A stretch of DNA of 39,484 bases from positions 1-39,484 of the forward strand of contig JAGYOX010000013.1 in assembly GCA_018399235.1 (NCBI GenBank). Reading direction: 5' to 3'. The position numbers and the translations under genes were made by a program. Below, one piece after another: positions 1 to 7,923 of the stretch (the stretch's first letter is position 1; each line of letters opens with the position of its first letter). A model generated the notes under the pieces. The model saw nothing but the letters and a program-made list of their open reading frames with translations, searched no databases and had not been told where the DNA came from. Source of the stretch: Desulfobacterales bacterium. GTDB lineage: Bacteria > Desulfobacterota > Desulfobacteria > Desulfobacterales > Desulfosalsimonadaceae.

Positions 1-48
1 ACTTTTAAGCTCGGTCCCGGACCTCGGCCTGGGGGGGTTACTTTTAAG
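1..48. repeat. Intergenic repeat, copy A (inverted relative to 5100-5148)
   Basis: GC-rich intergenic element at the left edge of the window. Its outer ends match, in reverse complement, the element at 5100-5148: bases 7-18 (AAGCTCGGTCCC) are the exact complement of 5137-5148, and 34-43 (GGGGTTACTT) the exact complement of 5106-5115, with a more divergent GC-rich middle. A 9-bp direct repeat, ACTTTTAAG, lies at 1-9 and 40-48. The element may extend left of the window. Bases 49-148, up to the stop of the first gene, hold AT-rich sequence with no feature I can support. Confidence 0.7.
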
Positions 49-148
49 AAATCGTGCAACTTCGATTATATTTGAGAAACTAAAAAAACCCTCCTATAAA
101 AAAATCGTCTGCCTGTCAAATTCGAATTTTGTATGTAAGGATACTAAG

Positions 149-1933
149 TTATTTGCTATTTGTTTCATCCCTCAGCATACGGCGCAGAATTTTGCCCACC
201 GCGCTTTTGGGCAGGCTGTCCCGGAATTCTACAACCCGGGGAACCTTGAATGTGGCCAAATGCGATTTGCAGAAATCGATAATCTCCTGTTCGTTTATCG
301 TTTCCTTATGTTCGGGCTTGGGGGCAATTACAGCCTTGACTGTTTCGCCGCGATACGGGTCAGGCTGGCCGATGACGGCGACCTCGGCCACCGCCGGATG
401 CTGGTAAATGACGTTTTCAACTTCCACCGGCGCCAGGTTATAGCCCGAAGCGACGATCAGGTCCTTGATCCGGTCCACAAAATAGACGAAGTCTTCCTCG
501 TCCACATAGCCCCGGTCGCCGGTTCGGAACCAGCCGTCCGGCAGGAATGTGGCGGCGGTTTCTTCGGGTTTGTTCAAATATCCCTTGGCCAGTTGAAGCC
601 CCCGGTAACAGATTTCTCCCTCTGTGTTGCGCGGGACGATCTGATTGTTGTCATCTGTTATTTTAACTTCTGAAAATACCGGGATACCGATGGAATCAAA
701 GCGTTCCTTGATGCCCGGGATGGAGATAATCCCACCGCTGTTGGTCTCGGTCATGCCCCAACCGTTGACTAACTGGATGCCGGTTTTCTCCTTCCAGTTT
801 TCCTGAACGGCCTTGGGTACCGGCGCCCCGCATCCGATAGTGACCGAAAGGCTGCTCAAGTCATGAGACTCGATCAGTTCTTTATTGGCCATCATGGCGA
901 TAAAGAACGTGGGCGGCGCAAAAATAACGTTAACCTTATAGGTATCAATCACCCGGAAGGCATCTTTTAAGTCGAACATGGGAATGGGAATCACCGTACC
1001 GCCCTGGTAAAAGGCTGGCAGCAGGTGGAGAAAGTAGCCTGCGGTGTGAAACATGGGCATAATCGAAAAGTTAATCTCTCGTTCGCCCCAGTCCCGGAAG
1101 GCATGGGAGTGGGTGAGAGAGTTGAACACGAGGTTAAAATGGGTTTCGATGACCCCCTTTGATTTTCCCGTGGTTCCGGCCGTATACAACAGAAGGGCGG
1201 TATCGGTTTTGGGGTCCACCGTTTCGGATTCAGCAAGCGGTGAATATTTGTCTAGAGACTCGAAAAGGTCGATCGTCCCCGGCACCGGATTTTTGGGTAT
1301 GTCCCAGAACATTTTTAGCGTCTCCGAAACCACGACATCTTCAGCGGCCCAGTCCTTGATATGGGTGACAATGACATTATCAACGGTATTGTTTTCAACA
1401 AGGGGCTGGACCTTGTCGTAGAGGAGATCAAGCATGAGGATCGTCCGGGCGCCTGAATCGGTTATTTGATAGGCGAGCTCATCGGCCTGGTACATGACAT
1501 TGATCGGGGTATGAACGGCCCCGATCATGGCCGCTCCGTAAAACGCCACCACATGTTGAATGGAATTGGGCAGCATGGCAGCCACCATGTCGCCTTTTTT
1601 AACCCCTAAATCTTTTAGCATGGCGGCGTACTTGCCGATCAGCTCATTTAATTCCCGGTAGGTGGCGGATTTATCCAAGAAAATCACAGCCGTGGCATCG
1701 GGGTAGAGACGGGCGGTTTCATTAAAGAGCCCGTATATTGAAACATCCGGAATCGGCGGCATGGACTCGAAAAACCAGGACGGGTGGCTGATGACATAAG
1801 AATCCGAAGGTTTATAGGAACGGCCCTCTTCGAGCCATGCCTCCGGATACCCCATTTTCCGGTAGCATTCATAAAGCGCATCGTCAAAAAACGAATCGCC
1901 GGCTTGAAAACGCGGGGGCATTTGGTTTCCCAT
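149..1933 (-). CDS. Long-chain-type acyl-CoA synthetase (AMP-dependent synthetase/ligase)
   Basis: ATP-dependent activation of a carboxylic acid to its acyl-CoA through an acyl-adenylate. All core motifs of the adenylate-forming superfamily are visible in 594 residues: the P-loop TAGTTGKSKG at about 251-260, GWGMTET at 391-397, the ribose-binding TGD at 471-473, DRIKDLIVASGYN at about 487-499, and the C-terminal catalytic lysine in PKSAVGKILRR (K581). The ATG is preceded by a perfect GGAGG seven bases upstream. It is the last gene of a minus-strand run (acyl-CoA synthetase, PilZ, thioesterase, this gene), 54 bases after the thioesterase. The substrate cannot be read from sequence; a medium- or long-chain fatty acid or an aryl acid would fit. 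Confidence 0.93.
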   Translation of the reverse strand: MGNQMPPRFQAGDSFFDDALYECYRKMGYPEAWLEEGRSYKPSDSYVISHPSWFFESMPPIPDVSIYGLFNETARLYPDATAVIFLDKSATYRELNELIGKYAAMLKDLGVKKGDMVAAMLPNSIQHVVAFYGAAMIGAVHTPINVMYQADELAYQITDSGARTILMLDLLYDKVQPLVENNTVDNVIVTHIKDWAAEDVVVSETLKMFWDIPKNPVPGTIDLFESLDKYSPLAESETVDPKTDTALLLYTAGTTGKSKGVIETHFNLVFNSLTHSHAFRDWGEREINFSIMPMFHTAGYFLHLLPAFYQGGTVIPIPMFDLKDAFRVIDTYKVNVIFAPPTFFIAMMANKELIESHDLSSLSVTIGCGAPVPKAVQENWKEKTGIQLVNGWGMTETNSGGIISIPGIKERFDSIGIPVFSEVKITDDNNQIVPRNTEGEICYRGLQLAKGYLNKPEETAATFLPDGWFRTGDRGYVDEEDFVYFVDRIKDLIVASGYNLAPVEVENVIYQHPAVAEVAVIGQPDPYRGETVKAVIAPKPEHKETINEQEIIDFCKSHLATFKVPRVVEFRDSLPKSAVGKILRRMLRDETNSK

Positions 1934-1987
1934 GGTGAGACCTCCTTTTTCAATATTTGTTTCAATTGTGGTTCATGAAATGCGCAT

Positions 1988-2410
1988 TCAGGCATATCTT
2001 TTTACGGCAAATGTTGCGGTTATCTTTGCCAATATTTTCCCATTGGCTGAAACGTCGCATTCCGTGTGCATCACGGTTCTTCCCGGGTAAACCACCCGGG
2101 CGGCGGCAACCAGTTTCCCTTTCGAGACAGGCCGGTAGAACATGGCGTTCAGATTCGTGGTGGTAAACTGATCCCCTTTTTCTATTTTTGTGACGATGGC
2201 CGTGCCCATGGCGACATCGGCCAGAGCGCACAGGATGCCCCCCTGTACTGTTCCGGATGAGTTCATATGGGGATGGGTCAGTTCCATGGTGACTTCAGCC
2301 TTGCCGTCACTAAAACTTGCAAGCCTTGTACCTATCAAGGCGGCCGAGGGCGAAGGTGAGATGTCCCCGTTTTGCCAAGTGATTAGAAATTTCTCGACTT
2401 CCGTATCCAC
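1988..2410 (-). CDS. PaaI-family hotdog-fold thioesterase
   Basis: A 140-residue single hotdog domain, the usual size for PaaI/YdiI-type acyl-CoA thioesterases, which hydrolyse acyl- or aryl-CoA to free acid and CoA. The family motif is clear at about residues 47-66: HPHMNSSGTVQGG, with the helix that follows (ILCALADVAMGTAI) and the NLNAMFYRPV strand further on. The start is GTG at 2410, with AAGGA about 12 bases upstream; there is no better in-frame ATG that keeps the N-terminal part of the fold. It lies between the PilZ gene and an acyl-CoA synthetase in the same orientation, so a role in recycling CoA or editing products of the flanking ligases is likely but inferred. Confidence 0.88.
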   Translation of the reverse strand: MDTEVEKFLITWQNGDISPSPSAALIGTRLASFSDGKAEVTMELTHPHMNSSGTVQGGILCALADVAMGTAIVTKIEKGDQFTTTNLNAMFYRPVSKGKLVAAARVVYPGRTVMHTECDVSANGKILAKITATFAVKRYA

Positions 2411-2532
2411 TTTAAAACAGGTTCCTTAATGCCGACGGGTATTGAAGGTCTTAATTTATATCAGAATTCGTCCTGGCAATGCAAACGAACGTCTACCCGG
2501 GGGGATTCAAGCATAGTCCAGTTGCCAAAGGC

Positions 2533-2952
2533 TCAGGCGGACCACCAGTCAACAATGTTTTTGTCGAATTGGACACCGATGCCTTTATCGTCAATCCTTG
2601 CTATTTCACCGGTTATTTTAACATTTTCCTTATTTTCCGGATGAATAAATGTTAATATTAATTGATTCCCCCGGTTAAACTTGGGCAGTACGGTTTTTGA
2701 GGCTTCAATGTACATGCCGCTTGCGCTGAAGTTAATGGCGAGTCCATTGTAGAGCCGATCTTCGACCGCATAATCAACATTAATCCGGTAGTTTTTCCTG
2801 GCATATTTTCGGCGAGCCGTGCTCTTTTCTTCGTTAGCATGCCGTTCCAGATTCGTTAAAAGGTCACGGCGTTCTTCAAGGGTCATTTTTTGAATGATTC
2901 CATAAAGTTTGGAAGTGATCAGCGTAAGCTCATTGTCAATTTTTTGGCTCAT
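2533..2952 (-). CDS. PilZ-domain protein, probable cyclic-di-GMP receptor
   Basis: A 139-residue protein with an N-terminal helical part (about 1-45, rich in charged residues) and a PilZ domain (about 46-137). Both c-di-GMP-binding motifs are present: RxxxR as RKNYR at 52-56 and the [D/N]xSxxG motif as NFSASG at 74-79, followed by MYIEA. In the family, c-di-GMP bound by these two motifs changes interaction with a partner protein. The ATG has GGAG eight bases upstream. It sits between two lipid-metabolism genes on the same strand, which would suggest second-messenger control of that module or of a cell-envelope process; that link is inference from position only. Confidence 0.85.
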   Translation of the reverse strand: MSQKIDNELTLITSKLYGIIQKMTLEERRDLLTNLERHANEEKSTARRKYARKNYRINVDYAVEDRLYNGLAINFSASGMYIEASKTVLPKFNRGNQLILTFIHPENKENVKITGEIARIDDKGIGVQFDKNIVDWWSA

Positions 2953-3023
2953 TAACTATGCTCCGGTTTGAAGGTTTTTAGGTTGAATCCATCATGGCTT
3001 CATCAAAATTTTGATTACTTGGG

Positions 3024-4871
3024 TTATCCCATGGTTTTGACGCCTTCCCAGTATTTTTTTTCAAGCTCGCGCTTGATTATTTTGCCGTCAATATGGCGGG
3101 GCAGCTTTTCGTAAAACTCAACCCTCTGGGGTACCTTGTATCCGCCCAGTCCTTTCTTTTTACAGTAATCCTGGATTTCCGCCTCGGTCATGTTTGCATC
3201 TTTTTTCAGTTCAATACAGGCCAGGGGGATTTCGCCGAGATCCGGATGCGGCCCCCGGATGACCGCTGCATCGGAAATGTTGGGGTTCATAAATAACACC
3301 CGCTCTATTTCGATGGGAAATATATTGACGCCGCCGCAGATAATCATTTCTTTGACCCGGCTGGTTAGATACAAAAATTCGTCCTTGTCCTGCCATCCGA
3401 TAAGCCCGTCATCGTACCATTCCACGCCGTCAATTATTCTCTGGCTGTCCTTTAACTTGGCCTCGGTTCCGGGATATCTGAGTGACAGGGTGCCCACAGA
3501 CCGGCCCATCACCAATCCCTCATTACCCGGCTCCAATTTTTTTTTGGCGATCTCATCATATATCATTACGTCCCCGCATCGGGGCTTACCCACGCTTTGA
3601 ATCCGCTCCGGATCTTCCCGGTAGTCTTCCGGTAAAAGCAGGGTTAACAGCGCAGTTTCCGAACTCCCGTAATATTCATGAAAAACGGGCTGCTTGGCCC
3701 CCTGCTGGGTGAAAAGTTCATTGATGGCCACTTTGACTTCCGGGGGGCAGGGCGCGGCTGCACTGATCAGGGTGTGCATGCTGCTCAAATCATATTTCTT
3801 TTTAACGTCATCCGGCAGCGCCAGTATCCGCTGGAGAATGGTGGGCACGGCAAAACTCCAGTTGATCCGTTCCTTTTCAATCAGTTGAAGATAAATTTCC
3901 GGATCAAATTTGCGCATGGGGACAGCGGTTGCCCCCAGCATGATGCAGGGGGCATAGCCGGCAGCTGTTCCCGCATGATACATGGGGGTGGCGATCAGGC
4001 TCCGGATATTTTTGCCGTTTTTATCCTTGATTTTATCGCCGCCGTAATAGAACAGGTAGCTGTACTGGCGGATCAGGTAGTATAAATAATCATCCAGTGA
4101 GGCTCTCGGTGCCTCGGCAATATCGCTGACCAGGTAGCTTAATCCGTCATACAGATTGGCACTTTTGGGTGAGCCGGTTGTGCCGCCGGTATATGGGTTT
4201 AAGGCGAAAATGAAATTGGTTTTCGGCAGGGTGTTTGGCGCTTCTTTGACAAGGCTTTCAAAATTTATGACCCCCTCCGGAGGCGTGCCGCCGACCTGGA
4301 CGAAATATTCCACCGAAGGCATTTCAGCTTTAAAATCGGTAATGGAATCGGCAAAATCATTATCGAATATGAATATTTTGGGTTTTCTTAGGTTAATGGT
4401 CTCCCTTAGCTCCTGTCCGGTTAAATGCCAGTTGACTGCAGGCATTGGCGCACCGATCAGGCTTGCTGCATAGAAGCATTCGAAAAATTCCATGCCGTTA
4501 TATAGCATGCAGGCAATCCGGTCTTTAGGGCAAACGCCCAGATCGATCAGTGCGTTGGCAAGCCTAAGCACCCGGTCACTCATTTCATCAAATGTGACCC
4601 GTCGGTCGCCGTCTACAATAGCCTCCCGCTTGCCCAGGGATCGCCATAGGGCGATAAAAAAATTGCCCGCGATGCTTCCCGTCTCAAACCGCCTTATGGC
4701 CCCCATGTTATTGAAAAAACCACCCATTCCAGCGGTCTTTTTAAGCGTTTTAAGCAGCGTCCATATGCCCCATTGTTTCCTGATGGTGCGGTTTAACCCC
4801 TTGTTCTCTTCAGTTTTTCGTACCGCGCGGATGGCTTTTCCAACAGATCGGAGTGACTTTTCGCCAGACAT
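3024..4871 (-). CDS. Acyl-CoA synthetase (AMP-binding) with an altered TGD motif
   Basis: Adenylate-forming acyl-CoA ligase of 615 residues with a 75-residue basic N-terminal extension before the AMP-binding domain. Visible motifs: P-loop YTGGTTGSPKS at about 227-237, PMYHAG near 296-301, YYGSSET at 400-406, and the C-terminal catalytic lysine in HIDGKIIKREL (K597). The position normally occupied by the ribose-binding TGD reads DGL at about 488-490, in WYDDGLIGW, so the usual aspartate is missing even though the following hinge region (TSRVKEMIICGGVN) is kept. GGGGGA lies five bases before the ATG. It is the first gene of the minus-strand lipid module and probably carries its promoter within 4880-4990, although no strong -35/-10 pair is evident. 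Confidence 0.88.
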   Translation of the reverse strand: MSGEKSLRSVGKAIRAVRKTEENKGLNRTIRKQWGIWTLLKTLKKTAGMGGFFNNMGAIRRFETGSIAGNFFIALWRSLGKREAIVDGDRRVTFDEMSDRVLRLANALIDLGVCPKDRIACMLYNGMEFFECFYAASLIGAPMPAVNWHLTGQELRETINLRKPKIFIFDNDFADSITDFKAEMPSVEYFVQVGGTPPEGVINFESLVKEAPNTLPKTNFIFALNPYTGGTTGSPKSANLYDGLSYLVSDIAEAPRASLDDYLYYLIRQYSYLFYYGGDKIKDKNGKNIRSLIATPMYHAGTAAGYAPCIMLGATAVPMRKFDPEIYLQLIEKERINWSFAVPTILQRILALPDDVKKKYDLSSMHTLISAAAPCPPEVKVAINELFTQQGAKQPVFHEYYGSSETALLTLLLPEDYREDPERIQSVGKPRCGDVMIYDEIAKKKLEPGNEGLVMGRSVGTLSLRYPGTEAKLKDSQRIIDGVEWYDDGLIGWQDKDEFLYLTSRVKEMIICGGVNIFPIEIERVLFMNPNISDAAVIRGPHPDLGEIPLACIELKKDANMTEAEIQDYCKKKGLGGYKVPQRVEFYEKLPRHIDGKIIKRELEKKYWEGVKTMG

Positions 4872-5085
4872 GAATCCCCCTTTGACTTCATGGGTTGCCC
4901 TAATCTTTTACGCAAGGGTTATATTAATTAAATACGAGATACTGAAAAAATGATCAAAACATTTTTGTTTTGAGAGCCTCCCATGTATGATTGACCATTA
5001 TGATGATCCTCGCCCCTACACTGCGGATTAGATTTAAACATTTAATTTTAATTGATTTTTTTGTCTGTTATGGCTAATTAAACTA

Positions 5086-5148
5086 TAAACCGTTAAGTTA
5101 CTTAGAAGTAACCCCTCCGGCCAAGGGCCAAGGCCCGGGACCGAGCTT
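5086..5148. repeat. Intergenic repeat, copy B, with 24-bp segment shared with 34050-34073
   Basis: Bases 5086-5109 are identical to the reverse complement of 34050-34073 (24 of 24). Bases 5100-5148 are the inverted counterpart of the element at 1-48, with shared ends and a GC-rich centre of alternating GGCC and GGGCC words. Part of a roughly 600-base gene-free interval (4872-5478) between the lipid module and the C_GCAxxG_C_C gene, which is filled largely by repeats. No transposase or target-site duplication is seen. Confidence 0.75.
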
Positions 5149-5174
5149 TGCAGTAACTTTTGTGATAGATGCGA

Positions 5175-5260
5175 TGTAGAGACGGGCTTTAGCCCGTCAT
5201 TCGCAGAAGCGGCCGATGTGACAAACCGCGTCCAATGGAAGGCTAAAGCCTTCCACTACA
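5175..5260. repeat. REP/BIME-like pair of palindromes
   Basis: Two perfect hairpins: GACGGGCT-TT-AGCCCGTC at 5181-5198 and GGAAGGCT-AA-AGCCTTCC at 5237-5254, enclosed by TGTAG at 5175-5179 and its complement CTACA at 5256-5260. The two-hairpin arrangement inside an inverted frame is what dispersed REP (repetitive extragenic palindrome) pairs look like in many bacteria. No RAYT-type transposase lies in the window. Confidence 0.8.
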
Positions 5261-5357
5261 TTGATTGTAAAAATTTCGATAAACCGATCAGGAATTGACG
5301 AATGCGTTTTATTTATCCGCCCTACATGGATAAGATTTTGATTTTTCTAACCCTATA

Positions 5358-5388
5358 CCTTAAACCTTAAACCTTAAACCTTAAACCT
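5358..5388. repeat. Tandem array (CCTTAAA)x4 plus CCT
   Basis: Four perfect 7-bp units followed by a partial unit, preceded by CCCTATA. The same words in the opposite orientation (two GGTTTAA-type units then GGTATAGGGTATAAGG) occur at 34069-34098, so this array belongs to a composite repeat that appears twice in the window. Confidence 0.85.
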
Positions 5389-5400
5389 GAGTGCAAAACC

Positions 5401-5428
5401 GTGAACTGTGAACTGTGAACTGTGAACT
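5401..5428. repeat. Tandem array (GTGAACT)x4
   Basis: Four perfect 7-bp units, 12 bases after the CCTTAAA array and directly before another copy of the 14-mer at 5431-5444. Unit size and count are those of a microsatellite-like array, open to slippage. Confidence 0.88.
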
Positions 5429-5430
5429 TA

Positions 5431-5444
5431 AAGTTACTTAGAAG
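5431..5444. repeat. 14-mer AAGTTACTTAGAAG, second direct copy
   Basis: Exact direct copy of 5095-5108; the two copies bracket the REP pair and both tandem arrays. A third copy is inverted at 34051-34064. The remaining bases up to the next gene contain only its ribosome binding site. Confidence 0.8.
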
Positions 5445-5478
5445 ATAAACCATTCTTTTATCACATAGGGGGATGACC

Positions 5479-6489
5479 ATGGAAAAGGGTACAAAAAAAT
5501 CGGGCAAAGGGTATTGGGGGCGGCGGGCGGTATACGGCCTGCTCAAGGATTTGAACTGTGCGCTGGCTACCCATGAAGTCTGCCAGGATATGATCGGCAG
5601 GCGGGAAGATCAACTTTTAAAAGCCGTTACCGGCCTTGAAGGGGGGGTGGTGGCATCCGGTTCCACCTGCGGGGTGGTGACCGGCGGCGCCCTATCTCTG
5701 GCGCTGATGCATCTGGATGATATCGAAAAAAATGGTGCTTCCACTGAGAAGGCGGTGCTTGAGCGGGTATCGGACTATATTGAGTGGTACCGGAATACCT
5801 ATGGCACATTTCTGTGTCGGGAGCGAACCGGTGTAAATTTTTATCGAACCAGAGGGCAGCTTCGTTACCTATTGCCGGGCGATAAGATGGGCAAGTGCTT
5901 CTGGCATATCCGGGGGGCCATGCGATATTTGAACGATGTATTAAATAATGCCGCTCCGATTAAGGCCTCATCCGGGCCGGCCGGGGATAAACCGCCGATT
6001 CATTGTGCCACAGCCGTTCTGACAGGCATTCGGGAGAAAACGGGCGTGGGTAATCCGCTGCTTGAAAAACTGGCGTTTGTCTTTGACGGTGGTGTCGGCT
6101 TCAAAGGGGGTATCTGCGGGGCGCTTGCCGGGGCGATCATGGGGATCAACCAGGTAATGGGTGTGGATCTCAGAAATATATCCTATTGGAAAAATATGAA
6201 AGGCTTTCTTAAAGGCCATGTGAACCTATTGGTCCGGTCGCCTAAGACGCTGGATGAACCGTTTGCTGCGGGCCGCATGCTCGTGGAGCGTTTCAGGGAG
6301 GTTGCCGGATCCATTGAATGCCGGGAAATTACCGGCCGCAGTTTCGGCGATTGGGATGAATTCCAAGATTTTATCTCTAATTCCGCAACATGTAAGGGTT
6401 TGTTTGAAATGGCTGTCAATGAGGCGTCAGAACTGATTTTAAATTCTTCCGAGGGAAAGGGACAGCTAAGGGGCGGCTTTTCAAATTAG
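5479..6489 (+). CDS. C_GCAxxG_C_C family protein with two domain copies (putative redox-active protein)
   Basis: 336 residues containing the putative redox-active Cys-motif domain (C_GCAxxG_C_C family) twice. Copy 1 has C27 (NCALA), C64 (STCGVVTGGAL), C113 (CRERTG) and C140; copy 2 has C176 (HCATAV), C213 (GICGALAGAIMG), C281 (CREITG) and C305. An extra cysteine, C35, is present in copy 1. Most members I know carry one domain of about 130-150 residues, so this is an internal duplication. The function of the family is not established; redox or metal binding is assumed from the cysteines. I chose ATG 5479, not 5473, because AGGGGG abuts 5473 and sits six bases before 5479. It is followed 89 bases later by a LarA-family gene and an alcohol dehydrogenase on the same strand. 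Confidence 0.85.
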   Translation: MEKGTKKSGKGYWGRRAVYGLLKDLNCALATHEVCQDMIGRREDQLLKAVTGLEGGVVASGSTCGVVTGGALSLALMHLDDIEKNGASTEKAVLERVSDYIEWYRNTYGTFLCRERTGVNFYRTRGQLRYLLPGDKMGKCFWHIRGAMRYLNDVLNNAAPIKASSGPAGDKPPIHCATAVLTGIREKTGVGNPLLEKLAFVFDGGVGFKGGICGALAGAIMGINQVMGVDLRNISYWKNMKGFLKGHVNLLVRSPKTLDEPFAAGRMLVERFREVAGSIECREITGRSFGDWDEFQDFISNSATCKGLFEMAVNEASELILNSSEGKGQLRGGFSN

Positions 6490-6578
6490 GCCATCCTAAA
6501 ATTGACTTTTTACGAGATTGTCAGGCCTTGTCTATACTAAAATTGTAGGTTTTCAGACAGGATGCGGGGAGGTGATGT

Positions 6579-7895
6579 ATGGAAATACAGTTACCTTGGG
6601 GAAAAGATTTTCTGGCGGTTTCGCTGCCCGAAGATTGGCGGGTCCATCTGCCGGAGCGGTCGAATATCTCACGTCCTCCGGACAAAAGCGAGGCGGATAT
6701 CGTTCAGGCGGCCCTTGATGCCCCGATCAATGCGGATGCCATTGGCTCAAGCTCGCTTGCCGGCATGCGTATCCTGATTGTTGTTGACGATAACACCCGC
6801 CCTACACCTGTGCATCGATTTTTCTACTTGATTTTGGACGAATTGGCAAAGGCCGGGGCCGATCCGGAGAGTATTCATGTGATGCCGGCGCCCGGGATTC
6901 ATACCGCCATGACAGAAGATGAAATGGCGGGAAAAATAGGGGCTGAGAATCTGGCGAGGGTTTCCTGGTCCAATCACGATGCTTTTGATGCCGCCACCCA
7001 CCATCAATTCGGTACAACCTCCCGGGGTACCCCGGTGATACTTAATAAAAGACTCGCGGAAAGTGATTTGATTCTGGTGGTGGGGATGATTGAGCCCCAT
7101 CTATGGGCCGGTTTCGGCGGGGGCTTGAAAAATATTTTTCCCGGTGTCGCCTCGGCTGCAGCCATCGGCCACCATCACGGAATGATTGCCGAGCCGCCAT
7201 ATCTGTTTAATCGGGTGGGACTAATGCCGGATGAGAATTTGTTCAGGCAGGACCTGGAAGAAGTCAGACGGTTTATTGACGCCGATATTTTCTGTATAAA
7301 CGTGATGCTTGATGAGAAGCAGGAGATCACCGCCGCATTTGCGGGCGATCCTATTGCCGCCCATCGAAGCGGCATCGAGTTTAATGCCAAAGCTGCCGGT
7401 ATCAAGCTTGATCAGCCCGTGGACGCTGTGATTGTTAACTCCTTTCCTATGGAGATCAATTTCAAACAGAGCATGAAATGCGTGGGCAACTCTTTGCCGG
7501 CGCTAAAGCCCGGCGGCGTGATAATGGCATTTCTACGTGCAGAACGGGGGCTGGATGACATCCCCCTCCCTGATAAGCCGCCGCCACTGACGATTTTAAG
7601 AGCCATACTGCGTCTGATCGGAAAGTCCAATGTCATGAAGTTTTTGAATGTGGTCAAAAAGGGCTTGAATGTGGAGGAGCGTTTTCTTACCTATTACTCC
7701 ATGCGTCTGATTCGGGAGTATCATTTATTTTGTTATGTACCGACCCTTTCAGAATCTGAAATTGAGCATCTTGGTTTTTTTCATAACTGCAAAACCCCGC
7801 AGTCGGTCATCGAAAGTGGTGCCCGAAAGTTGAAAAAAAGCGCCCGGGTGGCTGTTTTTCCGGATGGGGGCGCAACGTTTCCACTGCTATCATGA
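6579..7895 (+). CDS. LarA-family (lactate racemase-like) nickel-pincer enzyme homologue
   Basis: 438 residues, close to the length of lactate racemase LarA, which uses a nickel-pincer nucleotide (NPN) cofactor to racemise or epimerise 2-hydroxy acids. N-terminal half: DDNTRPTP at 70-77, H108 in PGIHTAM, H174 in IEPHLWAGF, K184 in GGGLKNIFPG and H200 in HHHG. These correspond in position to the cofactor-binding and catalytic residues known for Lactobacillus LarA (H108, H174, K184, H200). C-terminal half: FAGDPIAAHRSG and KQSMK (Q297, K300) match the Q/K pair. The usual GGRK around the cofactor lysine reads GGLK. A strong GGGGAGG lies six bases before the ATG. The cofactor genes larB, larC and larE are not in the window. 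The substrate is unknown; LarA homologues vary widely. Confidence 0.87.
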   Translation: MEIQLPWGKDFLAVSLPEDWRVHLPERSNISRPPDKSEADIVQAALDAPINADAIGSSSLAGMRILIVVDDNTRPTPVHRFFYLILDELAKAGADPESIHVMPAPGIHTAMTEDEMAGKIGAENLARVSWSNHDAFDAATHHQFGTTSRGTPVILNKRLAESDLILVVGMIEPHLWAGFGGGLKNIFPGVASAAAIGHHHGMIAEPPYLFNRVGLMPDENLFRQDLEEVRRFIDADIFCINVMLDEKQEITAAFAGDPIAAHRSGIEFNAKAAGIKLDQPVDAVIVNSFPMEINFKQSMKCVGNSLPALKPGGVIMAFLRAERGLDDIPLPDKPPPLTILRAILRLIGKSNVMKFLNVVKKGLNVEERFLTYYSMRLIREYHLFCYVPTLSESEIEHLGFFHNCKTPQSVIESGARKLKKSARVAVFPDGGATFPLLS

Positions 7896-7923
7896 AATCT
7901 GGAGGCCTCAGGGGGTTGTAGCG

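Noticed and set aside
1-5148. Insertion sequence or composite transposon
   Set aside because: Despite inverted repeats at both ends there is no transposase, no target duplication and no resistance or cargo signature. The repeats resemble dispersed intergenic elements.
5358-5428. Possible CRISPR array
   Set aside because: The units are 7 bp and directly adjacent with no spacers. They are microsatellite-like tandem repeats, and no cas gene is nearby.
7864-7923. Upstream start for the alcohol dehydrogenase
   Set aside because: The extra 20 residues overlap the end of the LarA-like gene, lack a ribosome binding site and do not match the family N-terminus.
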